Shown: positions 1 to 7,984, counted from the stretch's first letter. The stretch is DNA of 12,255 bases from Ruminococcus flavefaciens (GCA_902792495.1 CADBAC010000010.1:1-12255); one strand, 5' to 3'. Notes: a model not told the origin generated them from the sequence alone. Translations and numbers: made by a program.

Positions 1-2391
1 TTTGCAAGTCATGAGCCTCTTGTTGAGGACTGTCCCGATGTCAAGACCATAGAAGTGCCGCTTTCCCACAGATTTGAGACCTTCACCGTTGATATACATA
101 ATGAGATTGAAAAGGCAGGCTGGGACGCTTTTTACATATTCGACTGCCTTTCCGAATTGCAGGCTATGTGGGCTACCGACCTGATGATGGGCAACTTTTT
201 CAGAGTCACCTGCCCGTTCCTCTTTATACTTGATACAGTTGCATTCTTCCCGATAATCCGAGGAAAGCACTCAGTCCACGCAATAAACAAGATACTGAAT
301 ACCACGCAGCTTTTCTTCGACGTTTATTCCGATAAAAAGAACGTCTATGTGCGTCCCGAAAAGGTATGGAACAGAAACTCGGATACCATGTTCCTGCCGC
401 ATACATATGAGCCTGAAACAGGACATTTCCGTCCTATACTTGACGGCGTAAAGTCGAGCCGCTTCTATCAGGTTCTTGGCAATGCTCAGCGCTCCGCAGA
501 TGAGCAGTTCATGGACTCGTGGGACAGAAATTTCAAAAAGGCGAAGATACTCTATGACAGCGGTTTTGATATTTCGGAGCAATGCAGTAATATGTGCAAT
601 ATCATGATGACTCGCGATTCAAAAATGCGTGAAATGGTCAAGAAACACTTCAAGCCCGAGGACTATTTCAGCGTACGCGACCACATGATAGGCACTGGCA
701 TGATAGGCGGAAAAGCCTGCGGTATGCTCCTTGCAAGAGCAATTATCCGGAATAACGAGCCTGATATTGATGAAGTCCTCGAACCTCACGATTCTTTTTA
801 TGTCGGCTCTGATGTTTACTACACCTACATCGTCGACAACGATTTCTGGGATATGCGTATCAGGCAGCGTACAGAAGAAGGCTATTTCTCGCTCGCTGAT
901 GAGTTCGCTCAGCAGCTTATGAACGGCAGGTTTTCGGATGAAATGCGTGAACAGCTTAACCGTATCATCGAATATTACGGTCAGGATCCCTACATCGTCC
1001 GTTCAAGCAGTATCCTTGAGGACGGCTTCGGAAATGCTTTTGCAGGCAAATACGAGTCAGTTTTCTGTGCTAACAGAGGAACTCCTGAAGAACGCCTTGA
1101 AGAGTTTGAAAAGGCGATAAAAACTGTATACGCAAGCACTATGAGCCTTTCAGCTCTTGATTACAGAAAAAGGCGCGGACTTGATAAACGTGACGAGCAG
1201 ATGTCACTGCTGATACAGCGTGTATCGGGTTCTTACTACGGAGCATATTATATGCCGTGTGCAGCAGGTGTGGGATATTCATACAGTCCGTACAGCTTTC
1301 TCAAAAGCTCGGATCAGTCCGCAGGAATGCTCCGACTTGTAATGGGACTTGGTACGTCTGCCGTTGACAGGACGGAGGGCTCCTATCCACGTCTTGTAAG
1401 CCTTGATATGCCTGAGAAAACAGTTTATTCAAGCTATGCGGAAAGGCACAGATTCTCACAGGGCAAGATAGAAGTAATAAATACTTCCATTCATGATATG
1501 GAGCGTCTGCCGCTCCGTGATATTGAATCCGTGATACCGGAATATCTGCAAAATATACTTCTTGAACATGATTATGATGCCGAGAGTCGACTGCGCGAAA
1601 TGGGACGCAGAGTATCATCAACCTTTATCTCCTGCAAAGGTCTTGTCAGCAATAAAACACTTATGTCTCAGATGCAGAGAATGCTCAGATGTATACAGGA
1701 CGAATACGATTATCCTGTGGATACGGAGTTTACCATAAATGTTTCAGACAGCGGCGAATATTCCATTGACCTCCTGCAGTGCAGACCATTACAGGTACTG
1801 AAAGACAAAACAGGAGTTACCGTCCCTGACGTACCGCAGGAACATATCCTCCTTGAAAGCAAAGGCGCTTCAATGGGACTTTCAAAGGCTTCAAAGCTGG
1901 ATATCATCGTCTACGTCGACCCTGTTGTGTACTACAATATGCCCTACGCCGAGAAGAATTCCGTTGCCAAAATGATTGGAAAGGTAAACTGGCATTACCG
2001 CAATAAGGGCAAGCATATGATGTTAATGGTTCCGGGCAGAGTGGGCACATCATCTCCTGAACTTGGTGTACCTACGGCATTTTCTGATATAAGCGAATTT
2101 GACGTAGTATGCGAAATGGAGGAAGCACGGGCAGGCTATAATCCGGAGCTTTCCTATGGTAGTCATATCTTTCAGGACTTAGTCGAAGCTGAGATACTCT
2201 ACACGGCTGTATTTAATAACAGCAAGACACTTCATTTTGCTCCCGAAAAGTTCAGAGGGCTCAGGAATATGCTTGAGGACATTGACGAAAACAGCGGACT
2301 TGATGAAGTTATAAAGGTTTACGATGTGAGCAGATGCAAATGTGAACTTTATAACGATATCAAAAACGAGCATTTACTTATTACTATTTAA
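1..2391 (+). CDS. PEP synthase/PPDK-like ATP-grasp protein (5' end outside window)
   Basis: The frame is open from base 1 with no stop upstream, so the gene starts outside the window and the GTG at 55 is internal. The middle resembles the ATP-binding (PF01326) domain of PEP synthase and pyruvate phosphate dikinase: GGKACG at nt 706-723, YIVRSSSILED near 991-1023, AFAGKYES near 1036-1059, GLGTSAVDRTEGSYPR near 1345-1392 and the closing LLQCRPLQV near 1771-1797. The usual swivelling phosphohistidine domain (GGxxSHxAI) and the C-terminal PEP/pyruvate barrel are absent. Instead there is a tail of about 200 residues with PGRVGTSSPELGVP. The N-terminal part has a hydrophobic stretch ending in Asp (FYIFDCLSEL, nt 130-159) that could be a Walker B strand of a RecA/KaiC-like domain whose P-loop would lie upstream; this is an inference. 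It may phosphorylate or bind a partner rather than make PEP. The family call is firm, the function is not. Confidence 0.8.
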   Translation, partial: FASHEPLVEDCPDVKTIEVPLSHRFETFTVDIHNEIEKAGWDAFYIFDCLSELQAMWATDLMMGNFFRVTCPFLFILDTVAFFPIIRGKHSVHAINKILNTTQLFFDVYSDKKNVYVRPEKVWNRNSDTMFLPHTYEPETGHFRPILDGVKSSRFYQVLGNAQRSADEQFMDSWDRNFKKAKILYDSGFDISEQCSNMCNIMMTRDSKMREMVKKHFKPEDYFSVRDHMIGTGMIGGKACGMLLARAIIRNNEPDIDEVLEPHDSFYVGSDVYYTYIVDNDFWDMRIRQRTEEGYFSLADEFAQQLMNGRFSDEMREQLNRIIEYYGQDPYIVRSSSILEDGFGNAFAGKYESVFCANRGTPEERLEEFEKAIKTVYASTMSLSALDYRKRRGLDKRDEQMSLLIQRVSGSYYGAYYMPCAAGVGYSYSPYSFLKSSDQSAGMLRLVMGLGTSAVDRTEGSYPRLVSLDMPEKTVYSSYAERHRFSQGKIEVINTSIHDMERLPLRDIESVIPEYLQNILLEHDYDAESRLREMGRRVSSTFISCKGLVSNKTLMSQMQRMLRCIQDEYDYPVDTEFTINVSDSGEYSIDLLQCRPLQVLKDKTGVTVPDVPQEHILLESKGASMGLSKASKLDIIVYVDPVVYYNMPYAEKNSVAKMIGKVNWHYRNKGKHMMLMVPGRVGTSSPELGVPTAFSDISEFDVVCEMEEARAGYNPELSYGSHIFQDLVEAEILYTAVFNNSKTLHFAPEKFRGLRNMLEDIDENSGLDEVIKVYDVSRCKCELYNDIKNEHLLITI

Positions 2392-2397
2392 AGCAAT

Positions 2398-2430
2398 GGA
2401 GCTTCACTTTTGTGGAGCTCCTTATATTTT
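2398..2430 (+). terminator. Hairpin after the PPDK-like gene, probable weak terminator
   Basis: A 10-bp stem (arms 2398-2407 and 2412-2421, one G-U pair, loop TTTT) starts 7 nt after the stop codon. It is followed by TTATATTTT, a broken T tract. It lies directly before the ribosome site of the next gene, so it could end transcription of the first gene, partly attenuate the second, or mark a processing point. There is no clear promoter in the 51-bp gap. Confidence 0.6.
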
Positions 2431-2437
2431 GGAGTGA
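2431..2437 (+). promoter_or_regulatory. Shine-Dalgarno GGAGTGA that sets a TTG start
   Basis: GGAG at 2431-2434 stands 8 nt before the TTG at 2443. This makes 2443 the best start of the FUSC-HAD gene. An in-frame TTG at 2410 lies inside the preceding hairpin and has no ribosome site. Confidence 0.7.
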
Positions 2438-2442
2438 AAACA

Positions 2443-3756
2443 TTGAAACTTGTATTTCCGCCCATAGGGGCAAGGATAATGAAATCTGCTATTGCAGTCG
2501 GCTTATGTATGCTTGTATATTTCGTGAGGACGCTTTTGCCAATAGGCAACGGCATACCGTTTTACGGTGCATTAGCAGCTTTGTGGTGTATGCAGCAGTA
2601 CAATGACACAACTAAAACTAACGCAGTTCAGCGTTCGGTGGGAACACTTATCGGTGCTGGATATGGACTGCTTTTCCTGCTGTTGTTTCGACTGATTAAT
2701 GTTACTATCCCGATGATAGTATATATTTCTGCAAGTGCAGTGATAATACCCGTGATATATACAACTGTTGTTCTGAACAAGCGCAACGCCTCATTTTTCT
2801 CCTGCGTGGTATTTCTCAGTATTGCATTGACACACTCATTCGACAGCAATCCATATGTTTTCGTGATGAACAGAGTTATTGATACCTTTATTGGAATAAT
2901 TATCGGTGTAACAGTCAACGATTTCCGTCTGCCGATAAAACACGATACTGATAATCTATATGTAAGCGGAATTGACGACGTGCTTGTTTCTGCAGGACGG
3001 TCCGCCGCATACAGCAAGGTGGAGCTGAACAGGCTTATCCGCAGCGGTGTAAAATTTACCATATCTACTGTTCGTACTCCTGCTGTGCTTATGGACATAA
3101 TGAAAGGTGTGGAGTTACAGCTGCCTGTTATCGTTATGGACGGGGCAGCACTTTATGATGTAAAAGAAAAACAGTACCTTGAAACGGTCTATCTTCCATC
3201 AGATGTATCGTCTGAAGCAGAAAAGATCATCGCCGACTGCAGTTTGCACTGCTTCGTGAACGTAATGCTTGATTCAACGCTGCTTATATATTACGGTGAG
3301 TTCAGGAACGATGCTGAAAAGGAGCTATTTGATTCTTTCAGACATTCGCCTTACAGGAACTATATCAACTCGGAATATCGCCGAAAAGACGATAAAGAAC
3401 GCGTACTGTACCTGACTGTGCTTGCCGATAAATTCAGCACTTTCATACTCGAAGGGAAGCTTCGGAAACAGCTTGGAGAGCGTATAAGAATAAGCATTTC
3501 CGAGTCTGAATCTGAAGGCTTCATGTACCTGAAAGTATTCTCTCCTCAGGCTTCAAAGCAGAATATGCTGAAAAAACTCAAGGAGTACGCAAAAGCGGAG
3601 GATGTCATAACATTTGGCAGTATAAAGGGACAGTATGACGTTTATATCAATGATGGCGGCGGAAACGGAACTGTGAAAAGGCTTAAAAAGATATGCCGCA
3701 TAAACGGACTGGATCTCAAAGAGATAGATCAAACAGCCGGCCTCACTAAACAGTGA
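2443..3756 (+). CDS. FUSC-family membrane domain fused to degenerate HAD-like domain
   Basis: A 437-residue protein with a TTG start. Residues 1-160 hold about five or six hydrophobic segments (roughly 14-30, 38-50, 67-85, 88-112, 117-132, 143-158) and resemble the FUSC/aromatic acid exporter (ArAE_1) membrane domain. Residues 170-430 are cytoplasmic and resemble a Cof-type HAD hydrolase: the motif II-like stretch FTISTVRTP (205-213), PVIVMDGAALYD (228-239) and a motif III-like SKQNMLKKL (371-379). The motif I position reads VSGIDDVLVS (174-183), so the nucleophile Asp is replaced by Gly176 and only the second Asp remains. The GDxxND of motif IV is replaced by FGSIKGQYD (391-399). The HAD part is therefore probably not a phosphatase and may act as a ligand-sensing or scaffold domain. 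The gene is convergent with the amylase. The exported substrate, if any, is unknown. Confidence 0.75.
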   Translation: MKLVFPPIGARIMKSAIAVGLCMLVYFVRTLLPIGNGIPFYGALAALWCMQQYNDTTKTNAVQRSVGTLIGAGYGLLFLLLFRLINVTIPMIVYISASAVIIPVIYTTVVLNKRNASFFSCVVFLSIALTHSFDSNPYVFVMNRVIDTFIGIIIGVTVNDFRLPIKHDTDNLYVSGIDDVLVSAGRSAAYSKVELNRLIRSGVKFTISTVRTPAVLMDIMKGVELQLPVIVMDGAALYDVKEKQYLETVYLPSDVSSEAEKIIADCSLHCFVNVMLDSTLLIYYGEFRNDAEKELFDSFRHSPYRNYINSEYRRKDDKERVLYLTVLADKFSTFILEGKLRKQLGERIRISISESESEGFMYLKVFSPQASKQNMLKKLKEYAKAEDVITFGSIKGQYDVYINDGGGNGTVKRLKKICRINGLDLKEIDQTAGLTKQ

Positions 3757-3777
3757 AGCCAGCTGTTTGATCTATCT
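3722..3777. terminator. Long bidirectional hairpin at convergent gene ends
   Basis: Two 25-base arms (3722-3746 and 3753-3777) are complementary except at two positions, with a 6-base loop TAAACA. On the minus strand both exceptions become G-U pairs, so that RNA forms an unbroken stem; on the plus strand they are C-A mismatches. The left arm codes for the last residues of the FUSC-HAD protein, and the right arm contains the stop and last codon of the amylase. Neither side has a clean T tract (plus: TTTCCATTTTCC; minus: CTCTTTGAG). It is probably a shared terminator or 3' stability element for the two convergent genes. Confidence 0.75.
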
Positions 3778-5082
3778 TTCCATTTTCCATATCTGAGCTG
3801 AATACGGCGGCAGCTCGCTTCCGCCTCCAAAGTCGTGCTTTGAGCCTGTTATAAGCTCGTCTGCCATGCCGCAGCCTGCGTCAAAATGAGCGGTGAACGG
3901 CTGAGAATCAGCATTTATCGCAATGAGTATGCGCTCATCGTCACAGCGGCGCTGAATGATACACTGCTTGTTTGTCAGCACAGGAACGCTTATATCTCCG
4001 TAGCATAGAGCCTTGCTCTCGCGATGTATCTTTGCAAGCTTTGAAATATAAACTGAAAGCTCATTGTCTATCGGTGCGTCATATGAAAGTCTGAGAGCAG
4101 GATCGCCGTCTTTTTTATCACCCTCAGCACCCCATTCGCTGCCGTAATAAATGCATGGAATACCTGGCATTCCGAACATGATCGCATATATCAGCGGCAG
4201 ATGATCTTTGTTTGACAGTATAGTTGCAACTCTTGAAACATCGTGGTTGTCAACAAAGCTCAGGAGGTGCATACCGCGGTACATACACCAGTTTTCTGGA
4301 CCGAACTGATTTTTCAGAGAATGGCATATCTCAAACATATTCATGCTGTTGAAGCTTGAATACAGCCCCTTGTAGCACTGATAATTCGTCGCTGAATGAA
4401 GCATTTCATTATTTACAAACTGCGAGTAATCTCCGTGAAGGAGCTCTCCTATCAGCACAAAATCCTCTTTCAGTCCGCTTGTAAAGCTGCGAAGCCTCTT
4501 CAGAAATTCCTTATCGAGACAATATGCCACATCGAGTCTCAGACCGTCGATGTCAAACTCGTCTACCCAGCCCTTTATGCAGGAGAAGATATGCTCAACG
4601 ACTTCATTGTTCCAGAGGTTCAGCTTGACAAGGTCGAAGTGTCCCTCCCAGCCCTCATACCACAATCCGTCATTGTAGTTGGAGTTGCCGCCGAAGTTTA
4701 TATGGAACCAGTCCTTATAGCGTGAATTCTCGCGATTACGCAGTACGTCCTGAAATGCCCAGAAACCTCTGCCAACGTGATTGAAAACGCCGTCAAGCAC
4801 GACCTTTATGCCCCTTTTGTGAAGCTCTGCACATACCTGTGCAAAGTCCTCGTTAGAACCTAAACGGCAGTCTATTTTTGTAAAGTCCCTTGTGTTATAT
4901 CCGTGGGTATCAGATTCAAAAACAGGCGAAAAATATACCGCATTGCAATTGAGTGATTTTATATGATCCGCCCAGTCTATAACTTTCAGTATTCTTGATT
5001 GCTGAACTCCGTCATTCTCAAATGGTGCTCCGCAGAATCCGAGAGGATATATCTGATAAAACACGCTTTCATATGCCCACAT
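3772..5082 (-). CDS. GH13 alpha-amylase-family glycosidase, intracellular
   Basis: A 436-residue protein from the ATG at 5082. It is a near-minimal GH13 (beta/alpha)8 barrel with a short C-terminal domain. Conserved regions are DGVFNH (97-102), GLRLDVA with the nucleophile Asp184, LIGELLHG with the acid/base Glu213, and FVDNHD with His280 and Asp281 (transition-state Asp). NPxF-type calcium loops and starch-binding modules are not evident. There is no signal peptide, so it acts in the cytoplasm, probably on maltodextrins or other alpha-glucans taken up or stored. It is closest in style to neopullulanase/maltogenic or cyclomaltodextrinase-like enzymes, but it lacks their N-terminal CBM34-type domain; the exact specificity is not readable. 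It has its own promoter behind the isocitrate dehydrogenase gene and ends in a hairpin shared with the convergent gene. Confidence 0.9.
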   Translation of the reverse strand: MWAYESVFYQIYPLGFCGAPFENDGVQQSRILKVIDWADHIKSLNCNAVYFSPVFESDTHGYNTRDFTKIDCRLGSNEDFAQVCAELHKRGIKVVLDGVFNHVGRGFWAFQDVLRNRENSRYKDWFHINFGGNSNYNDGLWYEGWEGHFDLVKLNLWNNEVVEHIFSCIKGWVDEFDIDGLRLDVAYCLDKEFLKRLRSFTSGLKEDFVLIGELLHGDYSQFVNNEMLHSATNYQCYKGLYSSFNSMNMFEICHSLKNQFGPENWCMYRGMHLLSFVDNHDVSRVATILSNKDHLPLIYAIMFGMPGIPCIYYGSEWGAEGDKKDGDPALRLSYDAPIDNELSVYISKLAKIHRESKALCYGDISVPVLTNKQCIIQRRCDDERILIAINADSQPFTAHFDAGCGMADELITGSKHDFGGGSELPPYSAQIWKMER

Positions 5083-5089
5083 TTTTATT

Positions 5090-5095
5090 ACCTCC
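5090..5095 (-). promoter_or_regulatory. Shine-Dalgarno GGAGGT of the amylase gene
   Basis: On the minus strand GGAGGT is followed by 7 nt and then the ATG at 5082. A longer in-frame reading from the TTG at 5103 would put this ribosome site inside the gene, so 5082 is the start. Confidence 0.85.
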
Positions 5096-5118
5096 GTTGT
5101 CAATAGTCTATAATCAAG

Positions 5119-5151
5119 AACGGCGCCTGTCCATTCAGGATGAGCGCCGTT
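5119..5151 (-). promoter_or_regulatory. Leader hairpin of the amylase gene (GGCGC family)
   Basis: On the minus strand an 8-bp perfect stem AACGGCGC/GCGCCGTT encloses a second short stem (TCC/GGA, loop TGAAT). It begins about 20-25 nt after the -10 box and about 37 nt before the start codon. What follows (CTTGATTATAG) is not a real T tract, so it is a weak terminator at best. It resembles the leader hairpins of the citrate synthase and ATP-grasp genes in sequence and placement. It could also serve as the 3' end of the citrate synthase-icd transcript. Confidence 0.65.
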
Positions 5152-5171
5152 GCTATTCTTATTACTTTCTT

Positions 5172-5200
5172 ATCTTATCATATGCTCAATGTTTTGTCAA
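5172..5200 (-). promoter_or_regulatory. Sigma-A-type promoter of the amylase gene
   Basis: On the minus strand a perfect -35 TTGACA (5195-5200) is followed after 17 nt by TAAGAT (5172-5177; four of six consensus bases). It lies 15 bp after the icd stop, so the amylase can be transcribed apart from the upstream gene pair. Confidence 0.6.
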
Positions 5201-5214
5201 TAGAACGATTAACT

Positions 5215-6432
5215 TTATTTCTTGTACATTTCACTTAGCCTTCTTCCAGTCTCAATGAGGAATGTTTCGGTATCAACAGTACGCTTGCTCTTCAGCTTGG
5301 ATATAGCTGCAAGGTCGCCTGTCATAATACCTTCGCTTATAGTATCCAATATAGCTTTTTCGAGCTTGTCTGCATATTCACACAATGCAGGCGTTGAATC
5401 AAGTTCACCTCTTTTACGCAGAGCACCTGTCCATGCAAAAACTGTAGCTACAGGGTTAGTTGACGTCTTTTCACCTTTAAGATATTTGTAATAATGACGC
5501 TGAACTGTTCCGTGGGCTGCCTCATATTCATATTTTCCGTCAGGCGATACTAGCACTGATGTCATCATTGCGAGGCTTCCGTATGCAGTTGCGACCATAT
5601 CTGACATAACATCTCCATCATAGTTTTTACAAGCCCAGATATATCCGCCATTTGAACGTATTACTCTTGCAACAGCATCATCTATAAGGGTATAGAAATA
5701 CTCGATACCAACAGCTTCAAATCTTGCCTTGTATTCCTTTTCATATATTTCAGCAAAAATATCCTTGAAGCGATGATCGTATTTTTTAGATATAGTGTCT
5801 TTTGTTGCAAACCATAGATCCTGTTTTGTATCAATAGCATAGTTGAAGCAGGAACGTGCAAATCCTTCAATTGACTTATCCTTGTTATGCAGTCCCTGTA
5901 TAATTCCTGCACTGTCAGAAAAATCGTATATTAAACTCAGTGACTCATTGCCATCTTTATCAGTAACTTTCAGTTCAGCCATGCTTCCCTCGCTGACACG
6001 CATTTCTGTATTTTTATATACATCGCCGTAAGCGTGTCTGGCAATAGTTATAGGCTTGGTCCATGTTGGTATGTATGGTTCTATTCCTTTGGCAATAATT
6101 GGAGCACGGAAAACTGTTCCATCAAGTATCGCTCTTATTGTTCCATTGGGCGATTTCCACATCTCCTTCAGGTCATATTCATCCATTCTTGCTGCATTCG
6201 GAGTTATAGTAGCGCATTTTACAGCCACTCCGTATTTCTTTGTTGCCTCAGCAGATTCGATAGTTACCTTGTCATCAGTCTCATTTCTGTGTACAAGTCC
6301 GAGATCGTAGTATTCAGTCTTTAAATCGATATACGGAAGAATGAGAATATCCTTTATCATCCTCCATATAACGCGCGTCATTTCATCTCCGTCCATTTCG
6401 ACCAAGGGTGTTTTCATTTTGATCTTTTCCAT
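5215..6432 (-). CDS. icd: NADP-dependent isocitrate dehydrogenase (eukaryotic-type, dimeric)
   Basis: 405 residues, the same length class as the animal/yeast-type homodimeric enzyme rather than the E. coli type. It oxidises isocitrate to 2-oxoglutarate with NADP in the cytoplasm. Visible substrate-site residues are KSPNGTIR (93-100), GTVFR (105-109), Arg132 in [10 protein letters not shown] with Tyr139, Lys211, and metal ligands Asp251, Asp274 and Asp278 in the IDDAV and NYDGDVMSD segments. [12 protein letters not shown] carries Arg312-His313, the pair that binds the 2'-phosphate of NADP. The ATG at 6432 is preceded by AAAGG with 9 nt spacing. The gene follows citrate synthase after 46 bp with no promoter or terminator seen between, so the two are probably one operon supplying 2-oxoglutarate for glutamate synthesis. 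Aconitase is not in the window. Confidence 0.97.
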   Translation of the reverse strand: MEKIKMKTPLVEMDGDEMTRVIWRMIKDILILPYIDLKTEYYDLGLVHRNETDDKVTIESAEATKKYGVAVKCATITPNAARMDEYDLKEMWKSPNGTIRAILDGTVFRAPIIAKGIEPYIPTWTKPITIARHAYGDVYKNTEMRVSEGSMAELKVTDKDGNESLSLIYDFSDSAGIIQGLHNKDKSIEGFARSCFNYAIDTKQDLWFATKDTISKKYDHRFKDIFAEIYEKEYKARFEAVGIEYFYTLIDDAVARVIRSNGGYIWACKNYDGDVMSDMVATAYGSLAMMTSVLVSPDGKYEYEAAHGTVQRHYYKYLKGEKTSTNPVATVFAWTGALRKRGELDSTPALCEYADKLEKAILDTISEGIMTGDLAAISKLKSKRTVDTETFLIETGRRLSEMYKK

Positions 6433-6478
6433 ATTTATCAGCCTTTCTTGATTTATTTGAAGTCATATGACCACTGAA

Positions 6479-7816
6479 CTAACGGTTCGATATATCTACA
6501 TATTCTTTTTCTCTGGCTATTGATTTGTAGGCAGGACGCATGATTCGCTTACCACTGTTTATTTCTTCAAATCTGTGAGCACACCAACCAGCAATTCTTG
6601 AAACTGCAAACAATGGAGTGAAAAGGTCGTCGGGTATTCCGAGCATCTTATACACAAATCCACTGTACATATCAATATTTGCACACATTGTTTTTCCTGA
6701 TTTCTTGATGCTTTCAAAAACAGCAGGCGTAAGGCGCTCAACTGCTTCAAGAAGCTTGAATTCCTTTTCAAATTCTGTCCCAGTTGCTATCTCACCTGCG
6801 TATTTTTTCAGTATGACCGCACGCGGATCCGACAGCGTATATACTGCGTGGCCCATGCCGTATATAAGTCCTCGTCCGTCACCTATCTCCTTTCGCAGTA
6901 TCTTCCCGAGAACTTCTGCTATCTCATCATCGTTTTCCCAGTTTTTTACATTGGATTTTATAAGCTCCTGCATTTCAAGCACTTTATGATTGGCACCTCC
7001 GTGCCGTGGCCCCTTCAATGAACCTATTGCTGCGGAATATGCCGAATACGGATCGGTTCCTGATGATGTAAGAACACGGCAGGTAAAGGTTGAGTTGTTT
7101 CCTCCGCCATGTTCAGCATGGAGCATAAGCATCAAGTCAAGAAGTTTAGCTTCTTCTCTTGTAAACTTCCTGTCTGCGCGAAGTATTGACAGAATATTTT
7201 CAGCGGTAGATTGGCCTTTTATCAATGGATGGAGTATCAGTGACCTATCATCATAGCAGCGCCTTTTTGTCTCATAAGCTCCTACCATTATCACAGGCAT
7301 TTTTGCTATCAGTGATATTGCTGTATCGACTTCATGTTCCGGAGTCTGTGATTCGGCTTCTTCATCATACGAATATAGTGACAGAACAGCTCTAGCCATT
7401 TTGTTCATAATATTGGGCGACGGAGCTTTAAGTATCATATCAACGAAAAAATCCTTTGGTAAGGCGCGTTCATCGGAAAGCATTATATTAAATTCTTCAA
7501 GTTCTTTCCTATCCGGCAGCCTTCCTGTAAGTAGCAGAAATACGATTTCTTCAAATCCAAACCTGTCTTCTGTGCGTACTTTTTCTATCAAGTCATTAAT
7601 GCTGTATCCTCTGAAAATCAGTTTTCCTTCAGCAGCTCTTTTTTCACCATCATCAACAACATATCCGTGAACATTACAGATATTCGTCACACCGGCCATA
7701 ACACCCGTTCCATCGAGGTTCCTAAGACCTCTTTTAACGCTATATTTATCAAAATATTTTGGATCAATACTGTTTTCGGATGAAAAAGAAGAATACATTG
7801 TTTCTTTTACGTTCAT
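6479..7816 (-). CDS. gltA: Citrate synthase
   Basis: 445 residues from the ATG at 7816. It condenses oxaloacetate and acetyl-CoA to citrate. Fold and active-site motifs are IFRGYSINDLIE (67-78), the HAEHGGGNNSTF block with catalytic His236, SLKGPRHGGANHKV (266-279), MGHAVY with His323 and ANIDMYSG with Asp382. The first His block carries HAEHGGGNN in place of the HADHExN of proteobacterial enzymes, a variant I associate with clostridial citrate synthases. The N terminus has about 40 residues before the first conserved block. It is the first gene of the gltA-icd pair and has its own consensus promoter, with a terminator-like hairpin in the leader. A 2-methylcitrate synthase side activity cannot be excluded, but pairing with icd argues for the citrate role. 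Confidence 0.95.
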   Translation of the reverse strand: MNVKETMYSSFSSENSIDPKYFDKYSVKRGLRNLDGTGVMAGVTNICNVHGYVVDDGEKRAAEGKLIFRGYSINDLIEKVRTEDRFGFEEIVFLLLTGRLPDRKELEEFNIMLSDERALPKDFFVDMILKAPSPNIMNKMARAVLSLYSYDEEAESQTPEHEVDTAISLIAKMPVIMVGAYETKRRCYDDRSLILHPLIKGQSTAENILSILRADRKFTREEAKLLDLMLMLHAEHGGGNNSTFTCRVLTSSGTDPYSAYSAAIGSLKGPRHGGANHKVLEMQELIKSNVKNWENDDEIAEVLGKILRKEIGDGRGLIYGMGHAVYTLSDPRAVILKKYAGEIATGTEFEKEFKLLEAVERLTPAVFESIKKSGKTMCANIDMYSGFVYKMLGIPDDLFTPLFAVSRIAGWCAHRFEEINSGKRIMRPAYKSIAREKEYVDISNR

Positions 7817-7824
7817 AGCTATCA

Positions 7825-7828
7825 CTCC
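7825..7828 (-). promoter_or_regulatory. Shine-Dalgarno GGAG of citrate synthase
   Basis: On the minus strand GGAG is followed by TGATAGCT (8 nt) and the ATG at 7816. A GTG at 7825 in the same frame overlaps this site and is rejected as the start. Confidence 0.8.
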
Positions 7829-7831
7829 AAC

Positions 7832-7867
7832 AAAAAACGGTGCTTGCCCATTATGGGAAGCACCGTT
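7832..7867 (-). terminator. Terminator-like hairpin inside the gltA leader (attenuator)
   Basis: On the minus strand a 10-bp stem (AACGGTGCTT/AAGCACCGTT) plus, after one bulged C, a 4-bp stem (CCCA/TGGG, loop TAA) overlaps a run of six T. This is a textbook intrinsic terminator. It starts about 19 nt after the predicted transcription start and ends 15 nt before the start codon. No gene transcribed in this direction precedes it, so it can only act on transcripts from the gltA promoter itself. A regulated readthrough (attenuation) is the simplest reading. Confidence 0.8.
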
Positions 7868-7892
7868 GCTTTATTTGTCTTTTTATGATGTC

Positions 7893-7921
7893 ATTATATC
7901 CTTTTTTACTCAGCTTGTCAA
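7893..7921 (-). promoter_or_regulatory. Consensus sigma-A promoter of gltA-icd
   Basis: On the minus strand TTGACA (7916-7921), 17-nt spacer and TATAAT (7893-7898), a full match to consensus at both boxes. Transcription should start near 7886, giving a leader of about 70 nt that contains the hairpin at 7832-7867. Such a strong promoter followed by a terminator fits control at elongation rather than initiation. Confidence 0.85.
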
Positions 7922-7984
7922 TACCTTTTTGAAATTTTCTCGAACATACTCGCTTTTGTTTAGAAAAAAATTTTTGTTAGACTA

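Noticed and set aside
55..57. GTG as start of the first gene
   Set aside because: The same frame is open back to base 1 with protein-like sequence, no ribosome site precedes it, and the ATP-grasp protein family is longer.
2410..2412. TTG start for the FUSC-HAD gene
   Set aside because: It falls in the loop of the hairpin at 2398-2421 and has no ribosome site; the TTG at 2443 follows GGAG by 8 nt.
5098..5103. TTGACA on the minus strand just before the amylase ribosome site, and TTG start at 5103
   Set aside because: No -10 box follows at proper spacing, as it would fall inside the coding start, and a start at 5103 would engulf the GGAGGT ribosome site.
6034..6324. Open frames antisense to icd, and similar ones antisense to gltA
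   Set aside because: They are shadows of strongly conserved genes on the minus strand, with no ribosome sites or family resemblance.
7922..7984. Possible small RNA or gene between the divergent promoters
   Set aside because: The stretch is A/T-rich with no open frame, terminator or conserved structure; an UP element near 7961-7978 is the most that can be supported.
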